Positions 1-8,430 of a stretch of 64,000 bases of DNA are shown here, in pieces. The DNA comes from CAVRXZ01 sp963773035 (lineage in GTDB: Bacteria; Acidobacteriota; Vicinamibacteria; Vicinamibacterales; CAVVIG01). The notes under the pieces were generated by a model that did no database searches, was not told where the DNA came from, and saw only the letters and a program-made list of their open reading frames with translations. Position 1 is the stretch's first letter, and the number at the start of each line of letters is the position of its first letter. Position numbers and translations under genes: made by a program. The stretch spans positions 248,001 to 312,000 of the forward strand of contig CAVYZX010000005.1 of the NCBI GenBank assembly GCA_963773035.1, written 5' to 3'.

Positions 1-168
1 CACCCAGGCGTTGACGCGCCAACCCACCGCGGATCCATCGGGCTCGGCTGCGCGCACCGTACCTGCCGAAAGAGCTTCGCGCAGGCGGCCGAACGCCTCC
101 CTGGCAGCGCTGCGTTCGGCGGACGCGCCCGCGCTGACCAGCGCGAGAATTTCATCGCGAAGATTCAT
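1..168 (-). CDS. dapD: Tetrahydrodipicolinate N-succinyltransferase, N-terminal part (cut by window edge)
   Basis: Only the first 56 codons are present. The peptide starts MNLRDEILAL and runs to AEPDG...GWRVNAWV, which matches the N-terminal helical region and the GWRVNAWV turn of bacterial DapD. DapD transfers succinyl from succinyl-CoA to tetrahydrodipicolinate in the succinylase branch of lysine/DAP synthesis. The ATG lies 4 bp after the dapA stop, with a GGAG inside the end of dapA, so it is the next gene of the asd-lysC-dapB-dapA operon. Position in the operon supports the assignment; the catalytic left-handed beta-helix domain lies outside the window. Confidence 0.8.
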   Translation of the reverse strand, partial: MNLRDEILALVSAGASAERSAAREAFGRLREALSAGTVRAAEPDGSAVGWRVNAWV

Positions 169-172
169 CGCG

Positions 173-1072
173 CTAGACCAGAGCTCCTTTGAGCAAGCCG
201 AGATCCTTCAGCACTCTGTTGATCTTCTCCTTCGATTCTGGCCGGGGCGCCACGAGTGGCAGGCGATAGGTTTCTTCGAGCAAGCCCATCGTCGCCATGG
301 CCGACTTGACCGGACCTGGACTGGACTCGATGAAATTGATTTGCATCAGCGGCATGATGCGTTCGTGAATCGCACGAGCCGCCGCAAAGTCTCCGCGTTC
401 GGCGGCCTCGACCATCTGCGACATCTCGGCCGGGATCTGATTCGACGCGACGGAAATCACGCCGCGGGCGCCCACCGCCATCATCGGCACGGTCATAACG
501 TCGTCGCCCGAGACCACGATGAACTCCGGCGGAACCGAACGACAGACTTCGCAGATCTGCGCCATGTTCCCCGACGCTTCTTTGATGCCGACGATATTGG
601 CAATCGTTGCAAGTCGAGTCACCGTAGACGGCTCCATGTTGCAACTAGTCCTGCCCGGGACGTTGTAAAGAATGATCGGCAGCGTGGTGCTTTCTGCGAG
701 CGCCCGATAGTGTTGGTAAAGGCCTTCCTGCGTCGGCTTGTTGTAATACGGAGTGACCGACAGGAGGCCGTCGGCGCCAGCAGCCTTCATTTCGGCTGCG
801 GCCTGAATCACTTCTTTGGTGTCGTATCCGCCGGCACCGGCGAGGATGGGCACGCGTCCGCGGACCTCGTCGACGAGAAGCTCGACAATGCGAGCTCGTT
901 CGGCGACCGTCAAGGTCGGGCTCTCGCCCGTCGTGCCGACGGGCACCAGGAAATGGATCCCTGCATCAACCTGTCGGACGGCGAGTCGCCGAACGGCAGC
1001 CTCGTCGAGGCTGCCGTTCCTAGTGAATGGAGTTACGAGGGCCGTGCCGCAGCCGGTAAATGGTGTTCTCAT
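173..1072 (-). CDS. dapA: 4-hydroxy-tetrahydrodipicolinate synthase
   Basis: DapA condenses pyruvate with aspartate semialdehyde, the first committed step of diaminopimelate and lysine synthesis in the cytoplasm. The 299-residue protein has the family length and TIM-barrel motifs: GTTGES at 47-52, the YYNKP tyrosine pair near 109-110, LYNVPGRT near 135-142 and the Schiff-base lysine K164 in GIKEASGN. The frame stays open further upstream, but the ATG at 1072 is preceded by GGAGGT at ideal spacing and begins at the normal family N terminus. It starts 11 bp after dapB and ends 4 bp before dapD, so it is internal to the operon. Confidence 0.96.
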   Translation of the reverse strand: MRTPFTGCGTALVTPFTRNGSLDEAAVRRLAVRQVDAGIHFLVPVGTTGESPTLTVAERARIVELLVDEVRGRVPILAGAGGYDTKEVIQAAAEMKAAGADGLLSVTPYYNKPTQEGLYQHYRALAESTTLPIILYNVPGRTSCNMEPSTVTRLATIANIVGIKEASGNMAQICEVCRSVPPEFIVVSGDDVMTVPMMAVGARGVISVASNQIPAEMSQMVEAAERGDFAAARAIHERIMPLMQINFIESSPGPVKSAMATMGLLEETYRLPLVAPRPESKEKINRVLKDLGLLKGALV

Positions 1073-1083
1073 GTTGACCTCCG

Positions 1084-1773
1084 CTAGATACCCAACACGT
1101 CCTTCATGGTGAACCAACCGCGCCTGCCTTGTACCCACTTCGCCGCGGCCAAGGCGCCCCTCGCAAAGCCAGACCGGTCCCGCGCCAGGTGCGAGAGGAT
1201 GATACTTTCGGCCGGGCCATCGAACCCGACCGTATGAGTTCCGGGGACATAGCCGACCCTCGTCGAAGATACATCGATCGGGCGATCGTAGCCGGCGCCC
1301 TGCATGGCCCGCTTGAGCAAAAGTGCGGTCCCAGAAGGGGCATCCTTCTTGGCGGCGTGATGAGCTTCATGAACGAATGCGCCGAACTCGCTCTGCGCTT
1401 TCACCAGGGCTGCCGCACGGGCCACGATGGCTTCGAACATCACGACACCGACAGAAAAATTCGGCGCCGCCACGACTCCAATATCTGCGGCGGCCACTGC
1501 CTGACGAACGGCTGGTTCGTCCGCCGCCCAACCCGTCGTGCCGATCACCATGTTCACGCCATGACGCGCCAGGGCCGGCACGTTTGTCTTGACAGCGTCC
1601 GGAAACGAGAAATCGATGGCCACGTCGACGCCGCGCCACCGATCCTGATCGGGGCCGCCGGCGTGGAGTGGCGAATTGGGATCGATGACCCCGACCACTT
1701 CACCACCGTATTCTGGCGCGAGCTCGCCGACGAGCCGCCCCATCCGACCATGACCGACCAAGAGAATGCGCAT
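1084..1773 (-). CDS. dapB: 4-hydroxy-tetrahydrodipicolinate reductase
   Basis: DapB reduces the DapA product with NAD(P)H. The 229-residue protein has the N-terminal dinucleotide motif GHGRMG at residues 7-12 and the catalytic signature with H138-H139, K143 and DAPSGTA at 144-150. It is slightly shorter than the Escherichia coli enzyme (273 residues). The ATG at 1773 gives MRILLVGHG, directly at the first beta strand; upstream in-frame sequence comes from a period-9 intergenic repeat and is not needed. It lies between lysC and dapA in the lysine operon. Confidence 0.94.
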   Translation of the reverse strand: MRILLVGHGRMGRLVGELAPEYGGEVVGVIDPNSPLHAGGPDQDRWRGVDVAIDFSFPDAVKTNVPALARHGVNMVIGTTGWAADEPAVRQAVAAADIGVVAAPNFSVGVVMFEAIVARAAALVKAQSEFGAFVHEAHHAAKKDAPSGTALLLKRAMQGAGYDRPIDVSSTRVGYVPGTHTVGFDGPAESIILSHLARDRSGFARGALAAAKWVQGRRGWFTMKDVLGI

Positions 1774-1788
1774 GCGCAAAATCTCTAC

Positions 1789-1815
1789 CACAGAGGACAC
1801 GAAGTGCACGGAGGA
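1789..1815. repeat. Period-9 (nonamer) intergenic repeat, lysC-dapB gap
   Basis: Three successive 9-mers, CACAGAGGA, CACGAAGTG and CACGGAGGA, each beginning CAC, fill much of the 75-bp lysC-dapB gap. The same period and CAC phase recur in the asd-lysC gap at 3257-3330. It appears to be a short dispersed intergenic repeat; no function can be read from it. Confidence 0.6.
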
Positions 1816-1848
1816 TATCAGCCACCGAGTCTTCGTCTCTCACTCTTC

Positions 1849-3231
1849 TCAGCTCTTTACGCGCTCGAAGAACGCCTCGTGCAGCTGCATCATAGCCTGC
1901 GGAGCGTCGGCATCTCTCAAGACAAAGGTGATATTCCGGCGCGATGCGGCCTGCGACACCATCCGCAGCGGTATCGACCCGAGTGCGGAAATCGCGCGCC
2001 CGAAGGCGGTGGGGTCTTCGTGCACGTCCTCGCCCACCGCGCAAATGATGGCCATGTTGCCCTCGCATTCGACGTCGGCAAAGCCGCGCAGACCGTCGAC
2101 CAGGCCGTCGATCCGGCGAGCGTCGTCGATGGTCACCGAGACGCTCACTTCCGACGTCGTCACGACGTCCACCGGCGTTTTGAACCGTTCGAAGACTTCG
2201 AATACCCGCCGCAGGAACCCGTGCACCATGAACATGCGGGTGGAGGTGATGTCGATGACCGTCACGTCGTGTTTGCAGGCGATCGCGGTCAGCTGGCCGC
2301 TCGCCCCTTGCGGCTCGGCGGTAATCAGAGTGCCCGGCTTCTCAGGTTGGCGCGAGTTCAGGATGCTCACCGGGATGTTTTTGGACATCGCCGGCAGAAT
2401 CGTGCTCGGATGCAGCACCTTCGCTCCGAAGTAGGCCAGCTCGGACGCCTCGGCAAAAGACAGACGTGGAACGAGCCGAGGCTGCGGCACGATACGCGGG
2501 TCGGCGGTGAGCATTCCGTCGACGTCGGTCCAGATTTGAATCTCCGACACACCAAGACAGGCTCCGAATATCGCGGCCGAGTAGTCCGAACCGCCGCGAC
2601 CGAGCGTCGTCGTCACCCCTTCTGAGGTGGCAGCGATGAACCCGCCGAGAACCGGCACGTTTCCGCGCTCGACCAACGGGGAAATCCGCTGTTGCGATCG
2701 CCCGCACGTCGCCTCCATGTCAGGTGTCGCGGCGGTGTGCTCGGCGTCGGTGACGACGACCTGACGCGAATCGACCCAGACGGCCGGCACGCCGGCTTCC
2801 GCCAGCGCGGCGGCCATGAGGCGGCTGCTCGCCAGCTCGCCAGTGGCGGCGATGGCATCGAGCAAACTCGGCGAGAGCTCCTTCAACGGTGGCAGTGCCT
2901 TCACCATTTCGGCAATCGCTGTGAACTCGGTCCGGAGATCGCGCGCGACCTCGGTCTGCCGCGCTCCACGCGTGACGCGAGAAGCGATGGCAACGTGGCG
3001 CTCCGCCAACGAATCCAGCCGTTCGACGGCCTGATCGCGTTCACCGGCTTCCACGGATCGAGCGACCTGCAACAGGCCGTCGGTCACTTTCGACAGCGCG
3101 GAGACAACGACGATCGGCGGACGGGTCTGGCTGCCCTGACGTTCGATTTGGCGCCGGACGATCGCGACGACTCGCCGGAACGCATCTTCGTCGGCGACGG
3201 ACGTGCCGCCGAACTTCATGACCACGCTCAT
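1849..3231 (-). CDS. lysC: Aspartate kinase (monofunctional, with C-terminal ACT domains)
   Basis: LysC phosphorylates aspartate, the entry step for lysine, threonine and methionine. The 460-residue protein begins MSVVMKFGGTSVAD, the N-terminal kinase signature with K6, and contains the nucleotide-binding GRGGSDYSAA motif. The last third has two ACT-like regions (around TVIDITSTRMF and MAIICAVGED), the usual site of allosteric feedback by end-product amino acids. There is no homoserine dehydrogenase fusion. The ATG at 3231 gives the canonical N terminus. It lies between asd and dapB in the same orientation, separated from asd by a gap carrying a palindromic nonamer repeat. Confidence 0.95.
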   Translation of the reverse strand: MSVVMKFGGTSVADEDAFRRVVAIVRRQIERQGSQTRPPIVVVSALSKVTDGLLQVARSVEAGERDQAVERLDSLAERHVAIASRVTRGARQTEVARDLRTEFTAIAEMVKALPPLKELSPSLLDAIAATGELASSRLMAAALAEAGVPAVWVDSRQVVVTDAEHTAATPDMEATCGRSQQRISPLVERGNVPVLGGFIAATSEGVTTTLGRGGSDYSAAIFGACLGVSEIQIWTDVDGMLTADPRIVPQPRLVPRLSFAEASELAYFGAKVLHPSTILPAMSKNIPVSILNSRQPEKPGTLITAEPQGASGQLTAIACKHDVTVIDITSTRMFMVHGFLRRVFEVFERFKTPVDVVTTSEVSVSVTIDDARRIDGLVDGLRGFADVECEGNMAIICAVGEDVHEDPTAFGRAISALGSIPLRMVSQAASRRNITFVLRDADAPQAMMQLHEAFFERVKS

Positions 3232-3256
3232 GATTGTTGGTTGGTAAATAAGGATG

Positions 3257-3330
3257 AACCACAAAGATCACAAAGATCACTAAGCCAGGGCCAATGCCAA
3301 TCCTTTGTGTTCTTGGTGACCTTTGTGGTT
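3257..3330. repeat. Inverted period-9 repeat in the asd-lysC gap
   Basis: The left arm (3257-3280) and the reverse complement of the right arm (3307-3330) match at 21 of 24 positions. Each arm is made of CAC-phased 9-mers such as CACAAAGAT. The 26-bp centre would form the loop of a hairpin in the asd-lysC transcript. It could act in mRNA processing or be a dispersed palindromic repeat; there is no U-tract, so it is not a classical terminator. Confidence 0.65.
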
Positions 3331-3355
3331 CCGGTATTCCAGGCGCGGGTGAACC

Positions 3356-4402
3356 TCACAGTAAGCCTTCTTGTGACATCAGCTCCGCGTTCAGAATCGC
3401 CGCACCGGCGGCGCCGCGAATCGTGTTGTGGCCGAGGGCGATGAATTTGTAGTCGAGAACCGGACAAGGCCTCAGGCGCCCGACACTCACCGTCATCCCA
3501 CGCCCGCGATCGACATCCAGCGAGGGCTGCGGACGATTCGCCTCGGTCAGGTAGACGATCGGCTCGGGAGGTGCTGACGGTAGCTTCAGCTGCTGCGGGC
3601 GGCCTCTGAAGGAACGCCACGCATCGATCAGCGCTTCGACCGGTGGCTGCTGATCGAGGCGCACCGAGATCGAACCGGTGTGACCGTTGGGCACACCGAC
3701 ACGAGTGGTCTGCGCGCTGATGACGAGCTCGTGCGGATCGACGCGGCCGTCGCGCAGGCAGCCCAGTATTTTCTTGGTTTCGGTCTCGATCTTTTCCTCT
3801 TCGCCGCCACCGATATACGGGATGATGTTACCGAGGATGTCCCACGACGCCACGCCCGGATAACCGGCGCCGGAAATCGCCTGCATCGTCGTCACGGTCG
3901 TCGCCTTCAGACCGAATTGACGAAGCGGCGCGAGCGCCATGGCCAGCACCACGGCGGCGCAGTTCGGGTTCGTGACGATCTGTCCCTTCCAACCCTGAGC
4001 CGCGCGCTGGGCGGCGAGCAGCGCCAGATGATCGGCGTTGACCTCGGGAATCAGCAGGGGAACGGTTTGCTCCATGCGGTGGTTTCGCGAATTGCTCACG
4101 ATGGTGTGACCCGCTTGCGCGAACGCCGCCTCGATTTCGCCGGCGACCGATGAATCCAGCCCCGAGAAAACGAGTTGCGGTGCGCGACCGGGTGTGGCGG
4201 CGTCAACCGTGAGCGCAGCGACTTCGTCGGCAAGGGGCGCTGAGAGCCGCCACGCTGCAGCGTCTCGATACCGTTTGCCCTGGGACCGCTCGCTCGCCCC
4301 GAGCCAGCTGACCCGGAACCACGGGTGATTTGTCAAAAGGGCAACGAACTGCTGGCCGACCATGCCGGTCGCGCCAAGGATACCGACGGGAATTGTAGGC
4401 AT
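3356..4402 (-). CDS. asd: Aspartate-semialdehyde dehydrogenase, archaeal-type
   Basis: Asd reduces aspartyl phosphate to aspartate semialdehyde with NADPH. The 348-residue protein has the N-terminal GILGATGMVGQ dinucleotide motif, the nucleophile C148 in NPNCAAV, and the GVPNGHTGSISV histidine region. The GHTGS form is typical of the archaeal/fungal branch of Asd rather than the common proteobacterial one. The ATG at 4402 has GGAG 6 bp upstream; a TTG five codons earlier would put the Shine-Dalgarno inside the gene, so ATG is preferred. It is the first gene of the lysine operon and sits directly behind an intrinsic terminator, which suggests control by attenuation. Confidence 0.94.
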   Translation of the reverse strand: MPTIPVGILGATGMVGQQFVALLTNHPWFRVSWLGASERSQGKRYRDAAAWRLSAPLADEVAALTVDAATPGRAPQLVFSGLDSSVAGEIEAAFAQAGHTIVSNSRNHRMEQTVPLLIPEVNADHLALLAAQRAAQGWKGQIVTNPNCAAVVLAMALAPLRQFGLKATTVTTMQAISGAGYPGVASWDILGNIIPYIGGGEEEKIETETKKILGCLRDGRVDPHELVISAQTTRVGVPNGHTGSISVRLDQQPPVEALIDAWRSFRGRPQQLKLPSAPPEPIVYLTEANRPQPSLDVDRGRGMTVSVGRLRPCPVLDYKFIALGHNTIRGAAGAAILNAELMSQEGLL

Positions 4403-4415
4403 AGGCTCCTGATCC

Positions 4416-4448
4416 AAAAAAAAAGCCGACGCGGAAAACCGTGTCGGC
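4416..4448 (-). terminator. Intrinsic terminator in the asd leader (probable attenuator)
   Basis: Read on the minus strand, a 10-bp GC-rich stem (4439-4448 with 4425-4434, one A-C mismatch) closed by a UUUU loop is followed by nine U residues (4416-4424). The U-tract ends 13 bp before the asd ATG, with the asd Shine-Dalgarno between them. No minus-strand gene lies upstream, so the terminator can only act on the asd operon leader. A segment at 4497-4504 could pair with 4443-4450 (7 of 8 pairs) and disrupt the terminator, which would make an antiterminator. The sensing mechanism is not identifiable. Confidence 0.8.
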
Positions 4449-4567
4449 GGACGTTCTGGCTCGTTTGGTTACTTCAGTCAGCGTTCGAGCACAACTCCTC
4501 CGACGGGTGAGACCCGCTTTTTGCGCCCGTCCCGCTTTCGCGCATCGGAGAAGAAGTTCATCGGCCG

Positions 4568-4587
4568 GTAAGTATAGCATTACTTAC
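4568..4587. promoter_or_regulatory. Perfect 7-bp dyad overlapping a possible asd promoter -10
   Basis: GTAAGTA and TACTTAC flank a 6-bp spacer exactly, making a 20-bp operator-like dyad between the divergent asd operon and the hydrolase gene. On the minus strand TATACT (4571-4576) resembles a -10 box within the dyad, so a bound protein would block asd-leader transcription. No good -35 is seen, and the regulator is unknown. Confidence 0.5.
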
Positions 4588-4675
4588 ATTGCGGTGGGGC
4601 CCCACCCCCACCGCCTGTGCCTTCGCGGCCCTCGGCCGCTCGGCTTTGCTTGCGGCGACTGTCCGCTTAGTCACC

Positions 4676-5722
4676 ATGCTCAAACCAATATTTCACGCGT
4701 GGGAACGTCGGCTCGCGTCCGTATCGACCGATCGCGTCGTTCGGCCGTTCGAATGGGGGCTCGATTGGATTCCGCGGAACGGTCACCCGTCCGGAACGCC
4801 TGAGGCCGAGATTCTCGGCACGTGGGTCGCGAGTGTGATGGGCGACACCGACGCCTTCTTTACGCCGCCACCGACAACTGAGTACGAATTCGCCGGGACA
4901 GCGAATGGCGGGGGGCTGGTCACCTTCCCCAGTGCGTTCGAAACGCCACACGCCGAGAACAACACGGTGTACTGCCGCTACTTTCCGACACCGCGACCGG
5001 GAACGGGACCTCGCGCGGCGGTGCTGGTGCTGCCTCAGTGGAATGCAGACTCAGGCAGCCATGTCGGCCTCTGCCAGATTCTCGCGCGGAGCGGCATGAG
5101 CGCGCTGCGCCTCTCGTTGCCATATCACGACCAGCGCATGCCGTCCGAGCTGCGTCGTGCCGACTACATCGTCAGCTCCAATGTCGCCCGCACGGTACAG
5201 GTCTGCCGTCAAGCGGTTCTCGACGCGCGGCGCGCGATTCGCTGGCTTCACGATCGAGGCTACCAACGCATCGGCATCCTTGGCACCAGCCTCGGTTCGT
5301 GTCTCGCGCTTCTCACCACGGCTCATGAACCGCTGATTCGCGCCGAAGCGCTGAATCACATCTCCCCGTATTTCGCGGATGTGGTCTGGCGTGGAATTTC
5401 AACGCGCCACGTCCGCCAAGGTCTCGACGGATCGATCGAGCTCGATCTCCTTCGCACCCTGTGGAAGCCGATCAGCCCACGCTGGTACCTCGATCGCGTA
5501 CGGGATCGACAGACGCTGCTCCTGTACGCACGATACGATTTGACGTTTCCGGTTGATCTCTCGGAGGATCTCGTCCGCGAGTTTCAGGATCTCGGAATTC
5601 CTCACGAGCTCGCGATCCTGCCGTGCGGCCACTACAGCGTCGGCAGAGTCCCGTTCAAGTTTGTCGATGCCTGGGTTCTGACAAGATTTCTGCGAAAAAC
5701 TCTACTCAGCCCTCAGCCCTAA
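4676..5722 (+). CDS. Alpha/beta hydrolase (ABHD18-like)
   Basis: A 348-residue cytoplasmic alpha/beta hydrolase with no signal peptide. The nucleophile elbow is GTSLGS with S205. An acid candidate is D288 in YARYDLTFP, and the catalytic histidine candidate is H319 in LPCGHYS. The overall pattern resembles ABHD18/DUF2048-type hydrolases, but the substrate cannot be inferred. The ATG at 4676 gives a plausible start (MLKPIFHAWE); the upstream in-frame stretch is low-complexity GC-rich leader. It is transcribed divergently from the asd operon. Its TAA stop lies within a heptamer repeat array, and it converges on the M16 peptidase gene 12 bp away. Confidence 0.8.
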   Translation: MLKPIFHAWERRLASVSTDRVVRPFEWGLDWIPRNGHPSGTPEAEILGTWVASVMGDTDAFFTPPPTTEYEFAGTANGGGLVTFPSAFETPHAENNTVYCRYFPTPRPGTGPRAAVLVLPQWNADSGSHVGLCQILARSGMSALRLSLPYHDQRMPSELRRADYIVSSNVARTVQVCRQAVLDARRAIRWLHDRGYQRIGILGTSLGSCLALLTTAHEPLIRAEALNHISPYFADVVWRGISTRHVRQGLDGSIELDLLRTLWKPISPRWYLDRVRDRQTLLLYARYDLTFPVDLSEDLVREFQDLGIPHELAILPCGHYSVGRVPFKFVDAWVLTRFLRKTLLSPQP

Positions 5723-5733
5723 GCCCTAAGCCC
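5706..5733. repeat. Heptamer tandem repeat (TNAGCCC)4 at a gene 3' end
   Basis: Four perfect 7-mers, TCAGCCC twice then TAAGCCC twice, run across the end of the hydrolase gene; the TAA of the third unit is its stop codon. The peptidase gene ends 2 bp beyond on the other strand. The same heptamer family appears in opposite orientation at 10510-10559. Confidence 0.85.
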
Positions 5734-5734
5734 T

Positions 5735-7129
5735 TCACACCGTATCCACTGGAAGGACCACCGGATTGCCGAGTCCGAGTCGAGGAAGCTCGCCGCCAAT
5801 TACAGACAGATCACCGACAACGAGCGTCGTGAGACGGGCGGGATCGAGATACTCCGACGTCACGCGCGTCACGTCGGAAACAGTGACTCGTTCGATTCGC
5901 GGCACGAATTCGGCGAAGTAGTTGTCGGGCAGGTCGTACAGCGAGAGCTGGGTCATGGCGCGCGCGATCTGTTCCGGGGTTTCGAAATAACGGGCGTAGC
6001 CCTTCGTCAGGGTGGCGACCGCCATCGACAGTTCGTCCTCGGTCGCAGGTCGCGGGCCTCGGATTGCGGCGATTTCTCCGATCGACTCTTCGATCGCGCG
6101 GGCGGTCGCGGCCGTCTGCACGCTCACCTGAACGGAAAAGGGTCCCGGCATCAACCGGAAATCGAATCCCGTCCGCGCCCCGTACGTGAAGCCTTTGTCC
6201 TCGCGCAGGTTCAGGTTGATCCGGCTGACAAACTGCCCGCCAAGAATCGTATTCGCCGTAACGAGCGGGTGATAGTCGGGGGTGCTTCGCGCGACCGCCA
6301 CATGACCGATGCGCAGCTCAGACTGCGGCGCGCCCGGCCTCGGTACGACGTTCAGTCGGGCTGCTCCGTCGTGCACTGCGTGAGGTCCGGTTGCGACCGA
6401 TGTCGCGTTCGGAGGTCCGAGAGCCTGCACGAATGGGGTCTGACCCCACTCACCGAAGGCATCGGTCGCCGCTCGCTCTATCTCCCGGTGGTCGCAGTCC
6501 CCGACCGCCACCAATGTCGCGGACGCGGGATGCAGCACCTGGGCGTGAAACACTCGAATGTCGTCTACCGTCAGGGCTGCAATGGCCTGCTGGCTGCCAA
6601 TCGGTGTGTGACCGTAAGGATGCTGACCGTAGAGGAGGCGCAGGAAGGTACGATCGGCGACAACTCCCGGGACGTCACGGAGCTGTGTGAGACGATGCAG
6701 TCGAAGCTGGCGGACACGTTCGAAGTCCGCTTCAGTCAGCGACGGGTGCACGACCATGTCGGCAAGAAGCCTGAGTGCCTCAATCGCGAACCGGCTCAGC
6801 GTGGTAATGCCGAGAACTGCCGCATCCGATCCGATGTCGGTATCGAATTGCGCTCCGATGCGGGCGAGCGCCTCGTGCATTTCGATCGCCGACCGGCCGC
6901 CGCTGCCTTCGTCGAGCATGTCGGCGGTCAGCGCCGCAAGACCGTCCTTCCCAGCCGGGTCGCTGGCGGAGCCTCCGCGGATCAGCAGGACCAGTGAAAT
7001 CACAGGGACGGTCGGATGGCGAACCGTCCACAGACGCAGGCCGTTCGGAAGCACCGATTTCTCGATCGATGGCAGCGTGAAGGGACGAGCGGCGTCTGCC
7101 TGTGGCAGGCGCGATCTGTCGATCTTCAC
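5735..7129 (-). CDS. M16-family peptidase, catalytically inactive partner subunit
   Basis: A 464-residue M16 (pitrilysin/insulinase-like) protein with the two-domain fold; LPNGLRLWTVRHPTVPVISLVL matches the N-terminal strand pair. The zinc motif HxxEH is absent: the corresponding segment reads GKDGLAALTADMLDEG. Such proteins normally pair with an active M16 subunit to form the peptide-binding chamber. It starts at GTG 7129, which overlaps the stop of the active subunit (GTGA), so the two are translationally coupled. There is no obvious signal peptide, so the compartment is uncertain. It ends against the heptamer array at 5706-5733. Confidence 0.88.
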   Translation of the reverse strand: MKIDRSRLPQADAARPFTLPSIEKSVLPNGLRLWTVRHPTVPVISLVLLIRGGSASDPAGKDGLAALTADMLDEGSGGRSAIEMHEALARIGAQFDTDIGSDAAVLGITTLSRFAIEALRLLADMVVHPSLTEADFERVRQLRLHRLTQLRDVPGVVADRTFLRLLYGQHPYGHTPIGSQQAIAALTVDDIRVFHAQVLHPASATLVAVGDCDHREIERAATDAFGEWGQTPFVQALGPPNATSVATGPHAVHDGAARLNVVPRPGAPQSELRIGHVAVARSTPDYHPLVTANTILGGQFVSRINLNLREDKGFTYGARTGFDFRLMPGPFSVQVSVQTAATARAIEESIGEIAAIRGPRPATEDELSMAVATLTKGYARYFETPEQIARAMTQLSLYDLPDNYFAEFVPRIERVTVSDVTRVTSEYLDPARLTTLVVGDLSVIGGELPRLGLGNPVVLPVDTV

Positions 7130-8430
7130 GACACGTCGGCCCTGGTCGAGTCGGGGATGGCGAGGCCCAGTTGACCTCGAGGCACGACGCTCAACGTCAC
7201 GCGCGGTGAGTGTCGCAGGTACGTGTCGACGGAATGGTTCATCGAGCCGGCCGTAGCCGCCTTGTAGCGCGCAAAATCGCTCTCGAAGTAACCCGGATCA
7301 TCCACGAAGACGTTATACGCGTTGAGTTGATCCGACTTGCCACCGAATCCTCCCACCGTCTGCAGACGAAAGACGAACTGAGCTTCCGCCTGCACACGGC
7401 CGCGTTCCATTTCTTCGTCGCGGGGACCCTCGGCCCCGAGCCGTTCGATCTCCTCGAGAACGGCGCGCTCGATCTCCTCGAGCGTGTGGCCGGGCGCGGC
7501 CGTCGAGGCGATCTGCAGAAATCCGGCAATCTCTCGCGAGTTCTGGGCTGCCGATACGTCCGTGGCAATCTTCTGCTCGAACACCAGCCGGCGATAGAGA
7601 CGCGAGGTCTTGCCGTTCGCAAGGAGGTCGGACACGAGATCGAGCTCGGCGTCGCCCGGCGCGAACATGGGGGTCGTCAACCAGGCCATGTACAGCCTCG
7701 GCAGCTCGACGCGATCTTCGAGAAACAGCCTGACGTTGCCGTCCAGCACGGCTCGGGCGACAACTTCCTCCGGAACGGGACCCGGCTCGATCTCCCCGAA
7801 GCAGGCCCGAGCCAGATCCAGAGCCATCTCGGATTCGATGTCGCCGGCGATAGCGAGCGAGGCGTTCGCGGGATGATAGAAACGGCGAAAGAAATCGTGA
7901 ACTTCGTCGAGGCGGACGGCATTCAGATCCGCGATCTCGCCGATTGTCGTCCAGTGATACGGGTGATCCGGTGGATAGAGTGCAGCAACAATCGCCATGG
8001 CCGCCAAGCCGTACGGCCGATTCTCGTAACTCTGGCGCCGCTCGTTCAACACGACGTCCCGCTGATTCGAGAACCGCGATTCGGTCAATGCCGGAAGCAG
8101 GTACCCCATCCGGTCCGATTCCATCCACAGCGCCAGCTCGAGGGCGTTAGATGGCACGACCTCCCAATAATTGGTGCGGTCGGCGTTGGTCGACCCGTTG
8201 AGAGCGGCGCCGGCCGCCTGAAGAGGCTGGAAATAGCCGCGGTTGTAATGCTCCGACCCTTCGAACATCAGGTGCTCGAAGAGGTGCGCAAATCCGGTAT
8301 GGCCCGGCCGCTCGTTCTTCGAACCGACGTGATACCAGAGGTTGACCGCCACGATCGGGCACGAGCGATCCTCGTGTAGAAGGACGTCGAGACCGTTGTC
8401 GAGCGTGTGTTTCGCGAACGGGATCTTCAA
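7126..8430 (-). CDS. M16-family zinc metallopeptidase, active subunit
   Basis: An M16 peptidase with the inverted zinc motif HLFEH (H49, E52, H53 from the start chosen here) in GFAHLFEHLMFEG, and a downstream glutamate in VVLNERRQ. The family cleaves peptides with its inactive partner, encoded immediately downstream. The most likely start is TTG at 8430, sharing bases with the TGA of the preceding lipoprotein gene (TTGA) and giving the usual N terminus MKIPFAKHTLDNGL. An in-frame GTG at 8505 would add 25 residues read from inside the lipoprotein gene and is less likely. Length is 434 residues. Confidence 0.88.
   Translation of the reverse strand: MKIPFAKHTLDNGLDVLLHEDRSCPIVAVNLWYHVGSKNERPGHTGFAHLFEHLMFEGSEHYNRGYFQPLQAAGAALNGSTNADRTNYWEVVPSNALELALWMESDRMGYLLPALTESRFSNQRDVVLNERRQSYENRPYGLAAMAIVAALYPPDHPYHWTTIGEIADLNAVRLDEVHDFFRRFYHPANASLAIAGDIESEMALDLARACFGEIEPGPVPEEVVARAVLDGNVRLFLEDRVELPRLYMAWLTTPMFAPGDAELDLVSDLLANGKTSRLYRRLVFEQKIATDVSAAQNSREIAGFLQIASTAAPGHTLEEIERAVLEEIERLGAEGPRDEEMERGRVQAEAQFVFRLQTVGGFGGKSDQLNAYNVFVDDPGYFESDFARYKAATAGSMNHSVDTYLRHSPRVTLSVVPRGQLGLAIPDSTRADVS

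Noticed and set aside
4446..4580. Lysine riboswitch in the asd leader
   Set aside because: A GAGG...AGTAA string is reminiscent of the L-box start, but the leader is about 130 nt with the terminator included; the five-helix core of about 170 nt cannot fit and other conserved boxes are absent.
4591..4614. GC-rich hairpin before the alpha/beta hydrolase as a terminator
   Set aside because: A 9-bp stem exists but no U-tract follows on either strand, and no gene ends there; likely incidental GC-rich leader.
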